This document shows, piece by piece, positions 1 through 7,721 of a DNA stretch of 64,000 nt. Under the pieces are notes generated by a model. It did not search any database, was not told the DNA's origin, and saw only the letters and a program-made list of their open reading frames with translations. Made by a program: the position numbers and the translations under genes. This DNA is from Romeriopsis sp046049545 (GTDB taxonomy: Bacteria; Cyanobacteriota; Cyanobacteriia; Leptolyngbyales; Leptolyngbyaceae). The number at the start of each line of letters is the position of its first letter. Position 1 is the first letter of the stretch. The stretch is taken from contig JBJORF010000005.1 in the NCBI GenBank assembly GCA_046049545.1, positions 1-64,000 of the forward strand, in the 5' to 3' direction.

Positions 1-3
1 GAC

Positions 4-639
4 GCCGCAATCACCTGTCCTCACTGGGGCAGGTTGAAAGCGGCCCATCGGTGGTTCGGATTGGGGTCGGGCAAGCGAGCCGCAATCACCTGTCCTCACT
101 GGGGCAGGTTGAAAGGGGTAATCAGACTATCAAGTAGAGCAACTGTGATGCCGCAATCACCTGTCCTCACTGGGGCAGGTTGAAAGTACTACTTTATTGA
201 TCGGCGGTGAAATTTCCGGGAGGCTGTTCAGAATTTTGTGTAAATCAAAAATCGAGTCATTCCTAGCAGGACTTTCAGCTTGACTTACACAAAAATGCGA
301 ACTCTCTCTTTCCGGCGCCGCAATCACCTGTCCTCACTGGGGCAGGTTGAAAGGAAATCAATCCACCGGGCTTACATCGGCGACATGGCCGCAATCACCT
401 GTCCTCACTGGGGCAGGTTGAAAGGAGTTTCATGCCAGAGTTAATCGAAAATCCCCCTGGCCGCAATCACCTGTCCTCACTGGGGCAGGTTGAAAGCCGC
501 TCAAACACCTCAACCTCACGCCGCACTTCATGCCGCAATCACCTGTCCTCACTGGGGCAGGTTGAAAGGCGGATTATGAGGAGCAGTTTGGAACTACGAT
601 TCGCCGCAATCACCTGTCCTCACTGGGGCAGGTTGAAAG
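4..639 (+). CRISPR. CRISPR array, 8 identical 37-nt repeats, probably type V-K
   Basis: Repeats lie at 4-40, 79-115, 150-186, 317-353, 388-424, 460-496, 532-568 and 603-639. All are identical, starting GCCGCAATCACC and ending GGTTGAAAG. An internal stem pairs CCTGTCC with GGGCAGG. Spacers are 34-38 nt, except the third, which spans 130 nt because an 89-bp MITE is inserted in it. The array is cut by the left window edge. The terminal GAAAG gives transcription left to right, so this is the leader-distal, older end. Type V-K is inferred from the repeat end, the 37-nt length, the detached homing unit and the transposon end just downstream. No cas gene lies within the window. Confidence 0.97.
220..308 (-). 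mobile_element. 89-bp MITE inserted in CRISPR spacer 3
   Basis: The element starts GAGGCTGTTC and ends GAACTCTCTC, with imperfect terminal inverted repeats of about 27 bp sharing the core TTTTGTGTAA. It is flanked by TTTCCGG on both sides (213-219 and 309-315). Removing the element and one copy of the duplication leaves a 34-nt spacer, the normal length here. It is the exact reverse complement of 3714-3802 at all 89 positions. The ends and the 7-8 bp target duplication resemble IS256-family elements. That assignment is from memory, and no transposase is encoded. Confidence 0.9.
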
Positions 640-660
640 ATAGCTATAATTTTGACAATG

Positions 661-689
661 ACGGGTTGAAAGAGAGCACTACCTTGAGA
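661..689 (+). ncRNA. Delocalised homing crRNA unit (truncated repeat plus tRNA-Val spacer)
   Basis: Bases 662-672 match the last 11 nt of the array repeat with one mismatch and end GGTTGAAAG. The following 15 nt (673-687, AGAGCACTACCTTGA) are identical to part of the adjacent tRNA-Val gene (869-855, minus strand). The tRNA sequence immediately 5' of the match is GGTT, fitting the NGTN PAM known for V-K systems. A TATAAT hexamer lies at 645-650. Known: V-K CASTs carry such short separate guides for chromosomal homing. The 3' end of the RNA is a guess. Confidence 0.85.
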
Positions 690-697
690 AAAATCAG

Positions 698-808
698 CGA
701 CATTAATTCGTCACTTGCATCATTCTCGGATGAGCGCCACTCAACGACGTTAACCTGTCACTATCGACATCAATTTGTCACCGATGACATTTAGCGTGTC
801 ACTGTACA
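698..808. repeat. Transposon-end repeats, probable TnsB binding sites
   Basis: Related units beginning TGTCA lie at 756-770, 776-790 and 797-808, spaced 20-21 bp. More diverged units are near 736-750 and 698-716. The outermost unit runs into the terminal ACTGTACA. Read from the outside inward on the minus strand, the end begins TGTACAGTGACA, the hallmark of V-K CAST ends. TnsB binding is inferred from family knowledge. Confidence 0.8.
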
Positions 809-816
809 TTAACCAA

Positions 817-890
<74 letters not shown>

Positions 891-1189
891 AAACTGACTC
901 ATAAGATAGCATAGCCGTCCCCAGAAACGCAAATATCCCCACAAATTTCTCTCAGCGGACATCCGGGGTCATCCTTAAGCCACGATCGACCCCAATGCCG
1001 AAAACCCGCATTGCAAAAGTGTTACAAAACTACAGCGGGACGTAAAAAACTTTGAAGAACGGTGGCGCAAGACTGTGCCGCTGAAATAATCTGATAGGAA
1101 CAGTGGCCTAAACCGCTTCTCGATATCATGCTGATCCATGCATCAGCTAATCCATACATCAATTAACCCCTTACCCAGAGAGAACACCT

Positions 1190-1393
1190 GTGAATTCCAA
1201 CGCCCAATCCCTGTCATCCGCTAACCCAGCGGCGCGTGAAGATTTCAGCGATTACGTGGCGCATTTGCACGTTCACATGGGATTGCATTCCCGCAAGCTG
1301 ACTCGGCCCTTAGTCTACGGCGGAGATAGCTGCGATCGGCTGCTGCAAGAAACCCAAGCCATCCTGGAAAAGCAAGCCTCCCGCAATGCCTAG
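1190..1393 (+). CDS. Small hypothetical protein
   Basis: A 67-residue protein starting at GTG, with a purine-rich AGAGAGA about 7 bases upstream as a possible ribosome site. The sequence is hydrophilic, with a His-rich stretch (HLHVHMGLHS) near residues 26-35 and a helical C-terminus. No known family is recognised. There is no signal peptide or membrane segment. The 300 bp upstream (891-1189), back to tRNA-Val, holds nothing else I can identify. It may be transcribed with the small gene that follows, but the 90-bp gap makes this uncertain. Confidence 0.5.
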   Translation: MNSNAQSLSSANPAAREDFSDYVAHLHVHMGLHSRKLTRPLVYGGDSCDRLLQETQAILEKQASRNA

Positions 1394-1484
1394 GAATTCC
1401 CTGTCGAAAGCATTGGAATTGCACACCGAAAAGTCTCTACAATAGAACCGCAGATTTTTTCCCGTGGAACTGGCGGTTGCGGTT

Positions 1485-1658
1485 ATGGATACAGCAAGCA
1501 TTCGAGCAAAGGTTGCGGCGATCGAAGCGCAGCGCGAATTTTTGGTGAAACTGTTGGAACGACCGGATCTGGGGCTGCTGACGATCGACGTGAATCAAGC
1601 GATCGAAGAGATGGACGAGCTGATCGCCGAATTTAAGCAAACCTTCCCGGCCCCTTAG
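1485..1658 (+). CDS. Small helical hypothetical protein
   Basis: A 57-residue protein from ATG at 1485. A GTG at 1464 in the same frame would add seven residues. The sequence is almost entirely predicted helix, rich in Ala, Glu, Leu and Ile with heptad-like spacing (IRAKVAAIEAQ, then IEEMDELIAEF), so a short coiled coil is likely. I recognise no domain. It lies 43 bp upstream of purN on the same strand and may share its transcript. The coding assignment rests on composition and position only. Confidence 0.5.
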   Translation: MDTASIRAKVAAIEAQREFLVKLLERPDLGLLTIDVNQAIEEMDELIAEFKQTFPAP

Positions 1659-1701
1659 TCCACTTTGATCCGCTGGCGGAGAACGCCGCTGCGCAATTTT
1701 C

Positions 1702-2337
1702 ATGTGTGATTTTCCTGGCCTCATCTCACCCCAACTGCCTGACCCTTGGCCGCAATCGCAAACCCCGATGCGGCTCGGCATCATGGCCTCGGGTGCGGGC
1801 AGCAACTTTGCGGCGATCGCCCAGGCAATCGTCGAACAGCGGCTCCAGGCCCAAATTCAACAAGTGATCTACAACAATCCCGGTGCCGGAGTTGTTGCTC
1901 GCGCCGACCAGTTTCAGATCCCGCACCACCTTCTCGATCACCGTCAATTTCCTAGCCGAGAAGCCCTCGACGGCGCGATCGTCACCCGCTTCAAAGCGGC
2001 ACAGGTGGATTGGGTGGTCATGGCGGGCTGGATGCGCATTGTCACACCCGTATTGCTCGAAGCCTTTCCCGATCGCGTCTTGAATATTCATCCCAGCCTA
2101 CTCCCCAGTTTTCGCGGCAATCGCGCCGTGGAGCAAGCCCTTCAGGCCGGAGTCAAACTCACTGGCTGCACCGTCCATCGCGTCGTACCCGAAGTCGATG
2201 CGGGCGAAATCTTGATCCAGGCCGCTGTGCCCGTCCATCCCGACGATACAGTGGAAACCCTACAGCACCGGATTCATCAGCAGGAACATATCATCTATCC
2301 CCAGGCGATCGCCCTCTGTGGTCAAAACCCACCATAA
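1702..2337 (+). CDS. purN: Phosphoribosylglycinamide formyltransferase
   Basis: Transfers a formyl group from 10-formyltetrahydrofolate to GAR in the third step of purine synthesis, in the cytosol. The N-terminal Rossmann strand and loop (MRLGIMASGAGSNF, residues 23-36) binds the phosphate of GAR. The signature NIHPSLLPSF at about residues 127-136 carries the catalytic Asn and His, and EVDAGEI near 163-169 supplies the Asp. Length is 211 residues, about 20 more than minimal PurN. ATG at 1768 would remove the extension, which looks unconserved. purQ and purS are elsewhere in the window on the other strand. Confidence 0.94.
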   Translation: MCDFPGLISPQLPDPWPQSQTPMRLGIMASGAGSNFAAIAQAIVEQRLQAQIQQVIYNNPGAGVVARADQFQIPHHLLDHRQFPSREALDGAIVTRFKAAQVDWVVMAGWMRIVTPVLLEAFPDRVLNIHPSLLPSFRGNRAVEQALQAGVKLTGCTVHRVVPEVDAGEILIQAAVPVHPDDTVETLQHRIHQQEHIIYPQAIALCGQNPP

Positions 2338-2676
2338 TGCTGCCAATCCGCAACAAATTCACGGAAATCATCCATCAATTCCGTAATGCTACGGCTTGCC
2401 GGGTTTAGCTTCGTCATTTCTTTACGGACTCCCCCTTCAGGTAGGGGCAAATCACTGACGTTCTCTTCCCTAGGATAGATGTGGATTTAATGTGCACTAG
2501 CGATAATACATACAGATTGAGAAGCTAATTGTCTAGCACGAAAGCAGTCCAAACCGGGTAGGGACTGCTTTTTTATTGCTTGTTTTTTCCGCTTCCCAAA
2601 TGCCCCCGCTTCAGGCACAATCAAGGGCTGTATCCCTAGTAGTGAGACCTTGGGCCGACCTTGGGCGCGCATCAAT
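2338..2676. other. Intergenic region between purN and the LivH-like permease
   Basis: This 339-bp stretch has no credible gene. It holds one clear hairpin terminator (2543-2575). The remainder is unremarkable and presumably contains the permease promoter, which I could not pinpoint. Confidence 0.6.
2543..2575 (+). terminator. Rho-independent terminator
   Basis: AGCAGTCC (2543-2550) pairs with GGACTGCT (2562-2569) around an 11-nt loop, followed by a T run (2569-2575). It could end the purN transcript, though it is 200 bp past the stop codon. It could also act as an attenuator before the permease gene. Confidence 0.75.
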
Positions 2677-3690
2677 ATGGAGAATTGGATCGGTGAAAAT
2701 TGGACAGGTTTGAGTCAGGCGTTGCTGCATGGGCCGTTAGCGGCAGGAACACTCTCGCTGACTGATGCCGCCGCAAAAATGCCGCAGTTGGTGGCGAATG
2801 GGGCATTTCTCGGGTGCATTATTGCGATCGCGGCGGTGGGCTTGACCTTGGTGTACGGCATTTTGCGCCTGTCGAACTTTGCCCATGGGGACTACATGAC
2901 CTGGGGTGGTTATCTGACTTTGATGTTCGATCGGAGTTTGGATCGCGTGATGGCGGTTGATGCCGCGAATTTCGGCCTGGCGATGGTGCGGGTCGGTTTC
3001 GCGATGGTGCTGTCCACGCTGACGATGATCGGCTATTCGTTACTCTGTGAGCGATTGCTCTGGCGACCGATGCGGGCGAAGCGGGCGAGTTCGACGACGC
3101 TGGTGATTTTGTCGATCGGGCTGGCGCTGTTTATGCGCAATGCGGTGCTGCTGATCTGGGGACAAGGAGCAGAAGACTATAAGCTGCCAGTGTTGGCGGG
3201 TCAGCAGTTGTCGATTCTGGGGGCAAAGATCACAATTGAGGTGTTTGATATCCTGACGCTGGTGCTCACGCTGGCGGTGTTAGGGCTGATGCACTATCTG
3301 CTGCAAAATACCAAGATTGGTAAAGCGATGCGGGCCGTGGCCGATGATATTGACCTGGCGCGGGTGACTGGGATCAATGTCGATCGGGTGGTGATTTGGA
3401 CTTGGGTGATTGCTGGCGGGGTGACGGCCCTGGGTGGCAGTTTGTTGGGACTCGTTGAGGCGGTGAAGCCGGATATGGGTTGGTTTTTGATTTTGCCGTT
3501 GTTTGCGGCAGTGATTGTGGGAGGGATTGGCAATCCCTACGGGGCGATCGCGGGGGCATTTCTGATTAGCATTTTGCAGGAGCTGTCTACCTTAGTAATC
3601 CCATTCCAGTACAAAACCGCGATCGCACTACTCGTGATGATGCTGGTGTTATTGGTGCGTCCTCAGGGTCTGTTTCGCGGCACGATGTAG
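2677..3690 (+). CDS. Branched-chain/neutral amino-acid ABC transporter permease (LivH type)
   Basis: An inner-membrane permease of about 337 residues with roughly eight hydrophobic segments. Conserved landmarks of the LivH/NatD branch are visible: GLTLVYGILRLSNFAHGD in the first third, then GKAMRAVADDIDLARVTGIN (the cytoplasmic loop that meets the ATPase), and IVGGIGNPYGAIAGAF near the C-terminus. I chose ATG at 2677; a TTG at 2650 would add nine residues. No ATPase, second permease or binding protein lies beside it, so the rest of the transporter is encoded elsewhere, as is usual for the cyanobacterial neutral amino-acid (Nat) system. The exact substrate is not shown by the sequence. Confidence 0.88.
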   Translation: MENWIGENWTGLSQALLHGPLAAGTLSLTDAAAKMPQLVANGAFLGCIIAIAAVGLTLVYGILRLSNFAHGDYMTWGGYLTLMFDRSLDRVMAVDAANFGLAMVRVGFAMVLSTLTMIGYSLLCERLLWRPMRAKRASSTTLVILSIGLALFMRNAVLLIWGQGAEDYKLPVLAGQQLSILGAKITIEVFDILTLVLTLAVLGLMHYLLQNTKIGKAMRAVADDIDLARVTGINVDRVVIWTWVIAGGVTALGGSLLGLVEAVKPDMGWFLILPLFAAVIVGGIGNPYGAIAGAFLISILQELSTLVIPFQYKTAIALLVMMLVLLVRPQGLFRGTM

Positions 3691-3713
3691 GATGCTTAGG
3701 GATGTGTTTAGTT

Positions 3714-3802
3714 GAGAGAGTTCGCATTTTTGTGTAAGTCAAGCTGAAAGTCCTGCTAGGAATGACTCGATTTTTGATTTACACAAAATTCTGAACAGCC
3801 TC
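3714..3802 (+). mobile_element. 89-bp MITE, second copy, with 8-bp target duplication
   Basis: Starts GAGAGAGTTC and ends GAACAGCCTC, with the same terminal repeats as 220-308 and identical to its reverse complement at all 89 positions. GTTTAGTT at 3706-3713 and 3803-3810 is a perfect 8-bp target duplication. It sits between convergent genes, and the stop codon of the DUF6464 gene (3805-3807) lies inside the duplicated target, so the insertion preserved the stop. Confidence 0.93.
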
Positions 3803-3804
3803 GT

Positions 3805-4164
3805 TTAGTTCGCGATCATGGTGTAGTGCGAACAGCCTGCACAGGGTCCCGTGGGATTGATTGCACAGCGAAGCAATTCCGATTGGGCATTGTATGCGCA
3901 ATTCGCATCACCAATCACCCAGCGGCCTCGGACGAGGCTTTGCTCTGTCGGGCGTTCAGCAGTTTGAACATAGACCAGCATTTGATGTAGGCGATAGCGG
4001 CCCGATCGGAGGTGGTAGCGATGACGGCGCTCCAAGACTTTGTAGGTCTGACCGTCAAAATCGAGATAGGCCCCCGGCTGCGGAGACCAATCGAGTTCAA
4101 CTTTGCCGATCGCTTGCTGGGACTGAGTCAAAATCAGCTCAGTGGGCAATGCGGGTTGCTCCAT
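3805..4164 (-). CDS. DUF6464 family protein
   Basis: A 119-residue protein that I recognise as the cyanobacterial DUF6464 family, whose function is unknown. The N-terminal half carries DFDGQTYKVLERRHRYHLRSGRYRL, split here as DFDGQTYKVLERRH plus YHLRSGRYRL. The C-terminal signature is CAYNAQSELLRC, followed by a final Cys-rich turn (GPCAGCSHY) that may bind metal. There is no signal peptide. The stop codon sits in the target duplication of the adjacent MITE. A 16-bp triplicated repeat lies immediately upstream of the start. Confidence 0.85.
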   Translation of the reverse strand: MEQPALPTELILTQSQQAIGKVELDWSPQPGAYLDFDGQTYKVLERRHRYHLRSGRYRLHQMLVYVQTAERPTEQSLVRGRWVIGDANCAYNAQSELLRCAINPTGPCAGCSHYTMIAN

Positions 4165-4169
4165 GGGGG

Positions 4170-4217
4170 CTGCACTCCATTGTTACTGCACTCCATTGTT
4201 ACTGCGCGCCATTGCTG
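4170..4217. repeat. 16-bp unit repeated three times
   Basis: Units at 4170-4185 and 4186-4201 are identical (CTGCACTCCATTGTTA). The third, at 4202-4217, differs at a few positions. The block fills the gap between the DUF6464 start and the DUF4335 stop. It is one of several triplications of this size in the window. Confidence 0.9.
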
Positions 4218-4229
4218 ACGGTTCTGCGG

Positions 4230-5642
4230 TTATTGCCCTTCCGGATAGCCATCCCAAGGATTGACTTCAAGTTGTCCGTTGGGATTAAACACAACTTTGA
4301 ACTTAGCAAAGCGACCTTCGGGGGTTTTGTCAAGGTCACCTTCTTTGCCGAGGCTCGGTAGAGGCGTTTCGCCCTTGTAGTCTTGGGCCGCATCACTGGC
4401 TGGGGAGAAGTCAACGATCGCCCCCTCCCCGTTCACCCTTACGCCAAAGGCAATTTTCTCGCTAAAGCTGGGGTTGGTTTTCCAGGCGTTATCGATCGCG
4501 TCGTAAAGTTTGGGTTGGAGCTCGACGAGTTTCGCCCGATCGCGAATTTCGCCGCTGCCGCTATCGCTGTTTTTTTGGGCTTCGGCGGGTTTGTCAGCCG
4601 GTTTGTCAGCCGTGGGGGTAGGCGCAGTGGGCGCGCCCGTCTCGTTACCCAAGACCCGCACGCTGCCATCGGGCTTAAACTCAGCGATCAAGCTGGCGAC
4701 GGGTTCTTCAGTGGTCGTGCCCGGAACCGCGTTGTAGCGCAGTTTGTCGAGGGGCGTTTGATTCACCAGGTTCTTCGCCGCTTCGCTGAGGGGGCGGTAA
4801 TCGAGGATTTTGCCATCTTGGCCGAGTTGAATTTCGTAGCGCACCGCTTCGGCGATCGCGCCACTGCCGAGGCCCACTTGCAGTTGTTGCTCCAGGGTGG
4901 TGCTGAGTTGTTTGAGCTTCGCCGGATCCGTAATTTTCGCCGTAGTGGGGCTCGCCGCCGCACTCGGACTGGCGGTAGGACTGGTACTAGCCTCAGGGCT
5001 GGGGCTAGTGGACGGTTGCGGATCAACCAGGGGATTAGCAGGTGCAGCGGGCGCAGCCTTCGCGGTGGCGGTGGGCGTAAAGGTGAGATCGCTCGGCTGC
5101 TTGATGGTGGGGCTGGGCAGGAACGTGAATGCTGCTGCGGCCAGGGCCAAGCTGCCTAAACCCGCCGCGATCGGGGTGGCCTGCTGGCTGGTCGATTCCC
5201 GTTCAACAAATTTCTTCGAGGCTGGCTTTAGGCCCAGGGTCCATTGGGGGAGGGTTTGGCCGTCATTGATGAACTGGTCGATCGCTTCTACCAAGTCAAA
5301 CAGTTGTACGGTATTCAGCTTCAGGGTTTGCTGTTCGCCTTCGGGGGGGGTGAAAAGCAATTGATGTGCGTCGCCGCCGATGCGTTCCAGATGGACGATC
5401 GATTGGGCATCATCGACCACGGGCACCCGCACACCACTGAGCATTTCCTGAGCGTAGAGGCTGACTGTCGCAATCAAGGCTTCAAAAAAATCTTTGCCGC
5501 CCCGCAGTACGGGTTGACCCATTAGCCGACATTCGGCATTGGTCAGCATCGACATCACGGGCCGCACGCTGGCCGTCCCGTCGCCAAAGCCGTCTAGTAC
5601 CAGGGTGCAGTTGGGGAGGCTATATTGCCGTTGAATTGTCAT
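4230..5642 (-). CDS. DUF4335 domain protein
   Basis: A 470-residue protein of the cyanobacterial DUF4335 family, function unknown. The N-terminal 140 residues form the conserved domain (MTIQRQYSLPNCTLVLDGFG at the start). A single hydrophobic segment near residues 170-187 (AAGLGSLALAAAAFTFLP) suggests membrane anchoring. A long Pro/Ala/Ser/Thr linker follows, then two related C-terminal modules (near 235-330 and 365-465) separated by a second low-complexity linker. Its start overlaps the stop of the upstream DUF3038 gene by 4 bp, so the two are translationally coupled. The constant pairing of the two families suggests a shared complex, which is inference. Confidence 0.88.
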   Translation of the reverse strand: MTIQRQYSLPNCTLVLDGFGDGTASVRPVMSMLTNAECRLMGQPVLRGGKDFFEALIATVSLYAQEMLSGVRVPVVDDAQSIVHLERIGGDAHQLLFTPPEGEQQTLKLNTVQLFDLVEAIDQFINDGQTLPQWTLGLKPASKKFVERESTSQQATPIAAGLGSLALAAAAFTFLPSPTIKQPSDLTFTPTATAKAAPAAPANPLVDPQPSTSPSPEASTSPTASPSAAASPTTAKITDPAKLKQLSTTLEQQLQVGLGSGAIAEAVRYEIQLGQDGKILDYRPLSEAAKNLVNQTPLDKLRYNAVPGTTTEEPVASLIAEFKPDGSVRVLGNETGAPTAPTPTADKPADKPAEAQKNSDSGSGEIRDRAKLVELQPKLYDAIDNAWKTNPSFSEKIAFGVRVNGEGAIVDFSPASDAAQDYKGETPLPSLGKEGDLDKTPEGRFAKFKVVFNPNGQLEVNPWDGYPEGQ

Positions 5643-6265
5643 GCCACTTCTCCATCAAACAAACTGATCCACAATCGCTGCATCCCGGAAGTCCCCGTGC
5701 AGAACAGCAATCGCGATAGCTGGGCGATCGCGAGTTCATCTAAGGCTGCGTCCGATTCGTATAAATTGATGGTGCGGCGGGGATTCATCCGCGATCGAAA
5801 CAGCGATCGGTAGCGTTCTTGGTAGTGCTGAAGTTGCAGGACTGGAATCGCTTGGGTTTCGCCTTGGGCCAGTTGCTGCTGAGCGACGACGAGCTGACGT
5901 AACACCACCGTTAAACGGCGGGCGAGATTGCAAATGATCACCGTCAGCGCCTTGGCTTCCTGGAGGTGCATCGGGCGGCGCTGGCTGAGACGGCGCATCG
6001 GATTGGTGCTGCGGAGCTGCCACAGGGCGACGCGGTTGCGAATGATCGGTTGGAGCTGCAATTCCTGGGCCACGGCCAGAATCGCTTCGGAACCCGTCAA
6101 GTCCAAGGCTTCGATCGCCAACATCAGCAAATCGAGCTGCGATCGGGTGCGGCGGGGGCAGTCACGATCGATCACATTCGGAAGACTGTCGAGAATCAAA
6201 GGCGTAACCGCCGCTTCGGTAGGTGGAGAGAGATTTTCTTGCATTACGCCTTCGGAGACAATCAT
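5639..6265 (-). CDS. DUF3038 domain protein
   Basis: A 208-residue, mostly helical cytosolic protein of the cyanobacterial DUF3038 family, function unknown. Recognisable core: RTRSQLDLLMLAIEALDLTGSEA-type helices at about residues 40-62, then NPMRRLSQRRPMHLQEAKAL at about 88-107. The start is ATG at 6265, with an in-frame ATG at 6244 as an alternative. It forms a two-gene operon with the DUF4335 gene (4-bp overlap). It diverges from the CyanoP gene on the other strand, leaving about 270 bp for both promoters. Confidence 0.87.
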   Translation of the reverse strand: MIVSEGVMQENLSPPTEAAVTPLILDSLPNVIDRDCPRRTRSQLDLLMLAIEALDLTGSEAILAVAQELQLQPIIRNRVALWQLRSTNPMRRLSQRRPMHLQEAKALTVIICNLARRLTVVLRQLVVAQQQLAQGETQAIPVLQLQHYQERYRSLFRSRMNPRRTINLYESDAALDELAIAQLSRLLFCTGTSGMQRLWISLFDGEVA

Positions 6266-6534
6266 TGGAAATTCACGTAGGATAGAGGTCGTCTTCAGTT
6301 TTTAGGATGGGCCAATTACCCGGCTTTCTACCTGAGATGACTCCACAGTCAAGCAGCATTTTACCGGAAGGTTTGAATTGGCGAGGATCTTTTTTGGGTT
6401 CGGATTGCCGTTTGGGGTGGGCGGTAGATGAGTTGGGCGGTGGCGTTATCCGTCCTGCGTTATCCGTTATATTGAGTAATGTTAAATAATTGAAGACTCC
6501 GGCGCGGGTAATCCGCTGGGGAAAGTGGCGACCT

Positions 6535-7080
6535 ATGCTTAAGCGAGTTTTGGCAATGTTTTTCGTGCTGCTGACAACAGTGGCACTCCAGGGGTGTGTG
6601 TCGTTGGGCGGGGGCTTGAATGCGTTTGCGGATGACATCGACGGCTATCGCTTCCTCTATCCAAATGGGTGGGTTCAGATTAAAGTGTCGAACAACCTCG
6701 ACGTGGTGTTCCACGACATTATCGAGCAAACGGAAAATATCAGTGTGGTGATCAATCCAGTGCCGGGCCGCAAGACGTTGGCGGATCTCGGTTCGGCCAG
6801 CGAAGTCGGCTACCAATTGTCCAAATCGGCGATCGCGCCTCCCGATTCCGGTCGCACCGCTGAACTGATCGATGCCCAGGAACGGGAAACCAATGGTCGC
6901 CCCTACTACCAGTTGGAATATCTTGTGAAATTGCCCGATGGCAGTGAGCGTCATAATCTGGCGACCGCGACGATTAGCCGAGGCAAGCTGTTTACGCTTA
7001 ATGCTTCGACCCCAGAAATTCGCTGGGAGGCGATGAAAGCCCCGCTGGAGCAGTCGATTAAATCGTTCTTGGTGAACTAG
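6535..7080 (+). CDS. PsbP-like lipoprotein of photosystem II (CyanoP)
   Basis: A thylakoid-lumen lipoprotein related to plant PsbP; CyanoP binds photosystem II assembly intermediates. From ATG at 6535 the product is 181 residues. It has a signal peptide with lipobox LQGC (lipidated Cys near residue 19). The PsbP fold then begins at DIDGYRFLYPNGWVQIKV, a strongly conserved opening, and continues through NISVVINPV and YYQLEYLVKLPDG. An upstream TTG at 6490 would lengthen the N-terminus but spoil the signal peptide. It is followed 11 bp later by maf, probably on one transcript. Confidence 0.9.
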   Translation: MLKRVLAMFFVLLTTVALQGCVSLGGGLNAFADDIDGYRFLYPNGWVQIKVSNNLDVVFHDIIEQTENISVVINPVPGRKTLADLGSASEVGYQLSKSAIAPPDSGRTAELIDAQERETNGRPYYQLEYLVKLPDGSERHNLATATISRGKLFTLNASTPEIRWEAMKAPLEQSIKSFLVN

Positions 7081-7091
7081 GGTTCGGCCAC

Positions 7092-7721
7092 ATGATGCCT
7101 CGGTTTATTCTCGCTTCGCAGTCTCCGGCGCGTCGTCGTTTGCTCCAGCAGGCGGGGATTGAGCCGGAATGTATGCCCAGTCAGTTTGATGAAGACGCGA
7201 TCGTCTCGCCGAATCCAGCTCATCTCGTCGAAACCCTGGCGATTGGTAAGGCGCAGGTGATCGCCGATCGCTTAGCCGCCGATCGCCTATCAAACCCTGG
7301 CCCAACGGGAGCGGTGATTCTCGGTTGTGATTCGGTGTTGGCGATCAACGGGGAAATCCATGGGAAGCCGGATCACATCGACCAAGCGATCGCTCGCTGG
7401 CAATATATGCGGGGCCGGGTGGGCGAACTCTACACCGGCCATGCGCTGATCCAGATTCAACCGGACGGGACGACACGCTCGTTGGTGCGATCGGCGATGA
7501 CGCAGGTGCATTTTGCCCAGCCTACCGATCGGCAGATTGCCGCCTACGTGGCGACCGGAGAACCGCTGCAATGCGCCGGATGCTTTGCCCTGGAAGGCAA
7601 GGGGAGTTTGTTTGTGGCGCAGTTGCAGGGGTGCCATACGAATGTAATTGGCCTGAGTATGCCGCTGCTGAATCAGATGTTGGGTGAGTTGGGGCTGGAT
7701 GTAACGAATTTTTGGAGATAA
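7092..7721 (+). CDS. maf: Maf family nucleotide pyrophosphatase
   Basis: Hydrolyses non-canonical or dispensable nucleoside triphosphates to monophosphates in the cytosol. The family was once described as a septum-formation inhibitor. Visible motifs are ASQSPARRRLL at residues 8-18 (substrate-binding Ser and Arg pair), a central LGCDSVLAINGEIHGKP with the catalytic Asp, and LQCAGCFALEGKGSLFV near the C-terminus. Length (209) is normal. Its 3' end overlaps the convergent aat gene by 49 bp. Confidence 0.92.
   Translation: MMPRFILASQSPARRRLLQQAGIEPECMPSQFDEDAIVSPNPAHLVETLAIGKAQVIADRLAADRLSNPGPTGAVILGCDSVLAINGEIHGKPDHIDQAIARWQYMRGRVGELYTGHALIQIQPDGTTRSLVRSAMTQVHFAQPTDRQIAAYVATGEPLQCAGCFALEGKGSLFVAQLQGCHTNVIGLSMPLLNQMLGELGLDVTNFWR

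Larger units (their letters stand above)
1..808. mobile_element. Terminal part of a type V-K CRISPR-associated transposon (CAST), continuing beyond the left edge
   Basis: Seen: a CRISPR array with repeats ending GGTTGAAAG, a detached truncated repeat with a short spacer matching the neighbouring tRNA-Val gene, a cluster of TGTCA-type repeats, and a terminal TGTACA at 803-808 facing the tRNA gene. Known: V-K CASTs (Cas12k with TnsB, TnsC and TniQ) have TGTACA-GTGACA-like ends with several TnsB sites, use 37-nt repeats ending this way, and home to tRNA genes through a delocalised short crRNA. Inference: bases 1-808 are one end of such an element and 809 is the first chromosomal base. No transposase or Cas12k gene is visible because the element runs off the window. 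I cannot tell whether this is the left or the right end. Confidence 0.85.

Noticed and set aside
4..639. Assigning the array to a type I or III system from the GAAAG end alone
   Set aside because: The separate truncated repeat with a tRNA-matching spacer and the TGTACA end fit V-K much better; no type I or III gene is visible.
432..794. Open frame through the CRISPR repeats and transposon end
   Set aside because: It reads repeats and end repeats; the recurring NHLSSLGQVE peptide is a translation of the CRISPR repeat.
4383..5159. 258-codon plus-strand frame opposite DUF4335
   Set aside because: Arg/Gly-rich antisense shadow of the low-complexity linkers; the minus-strand product is a recognised family.
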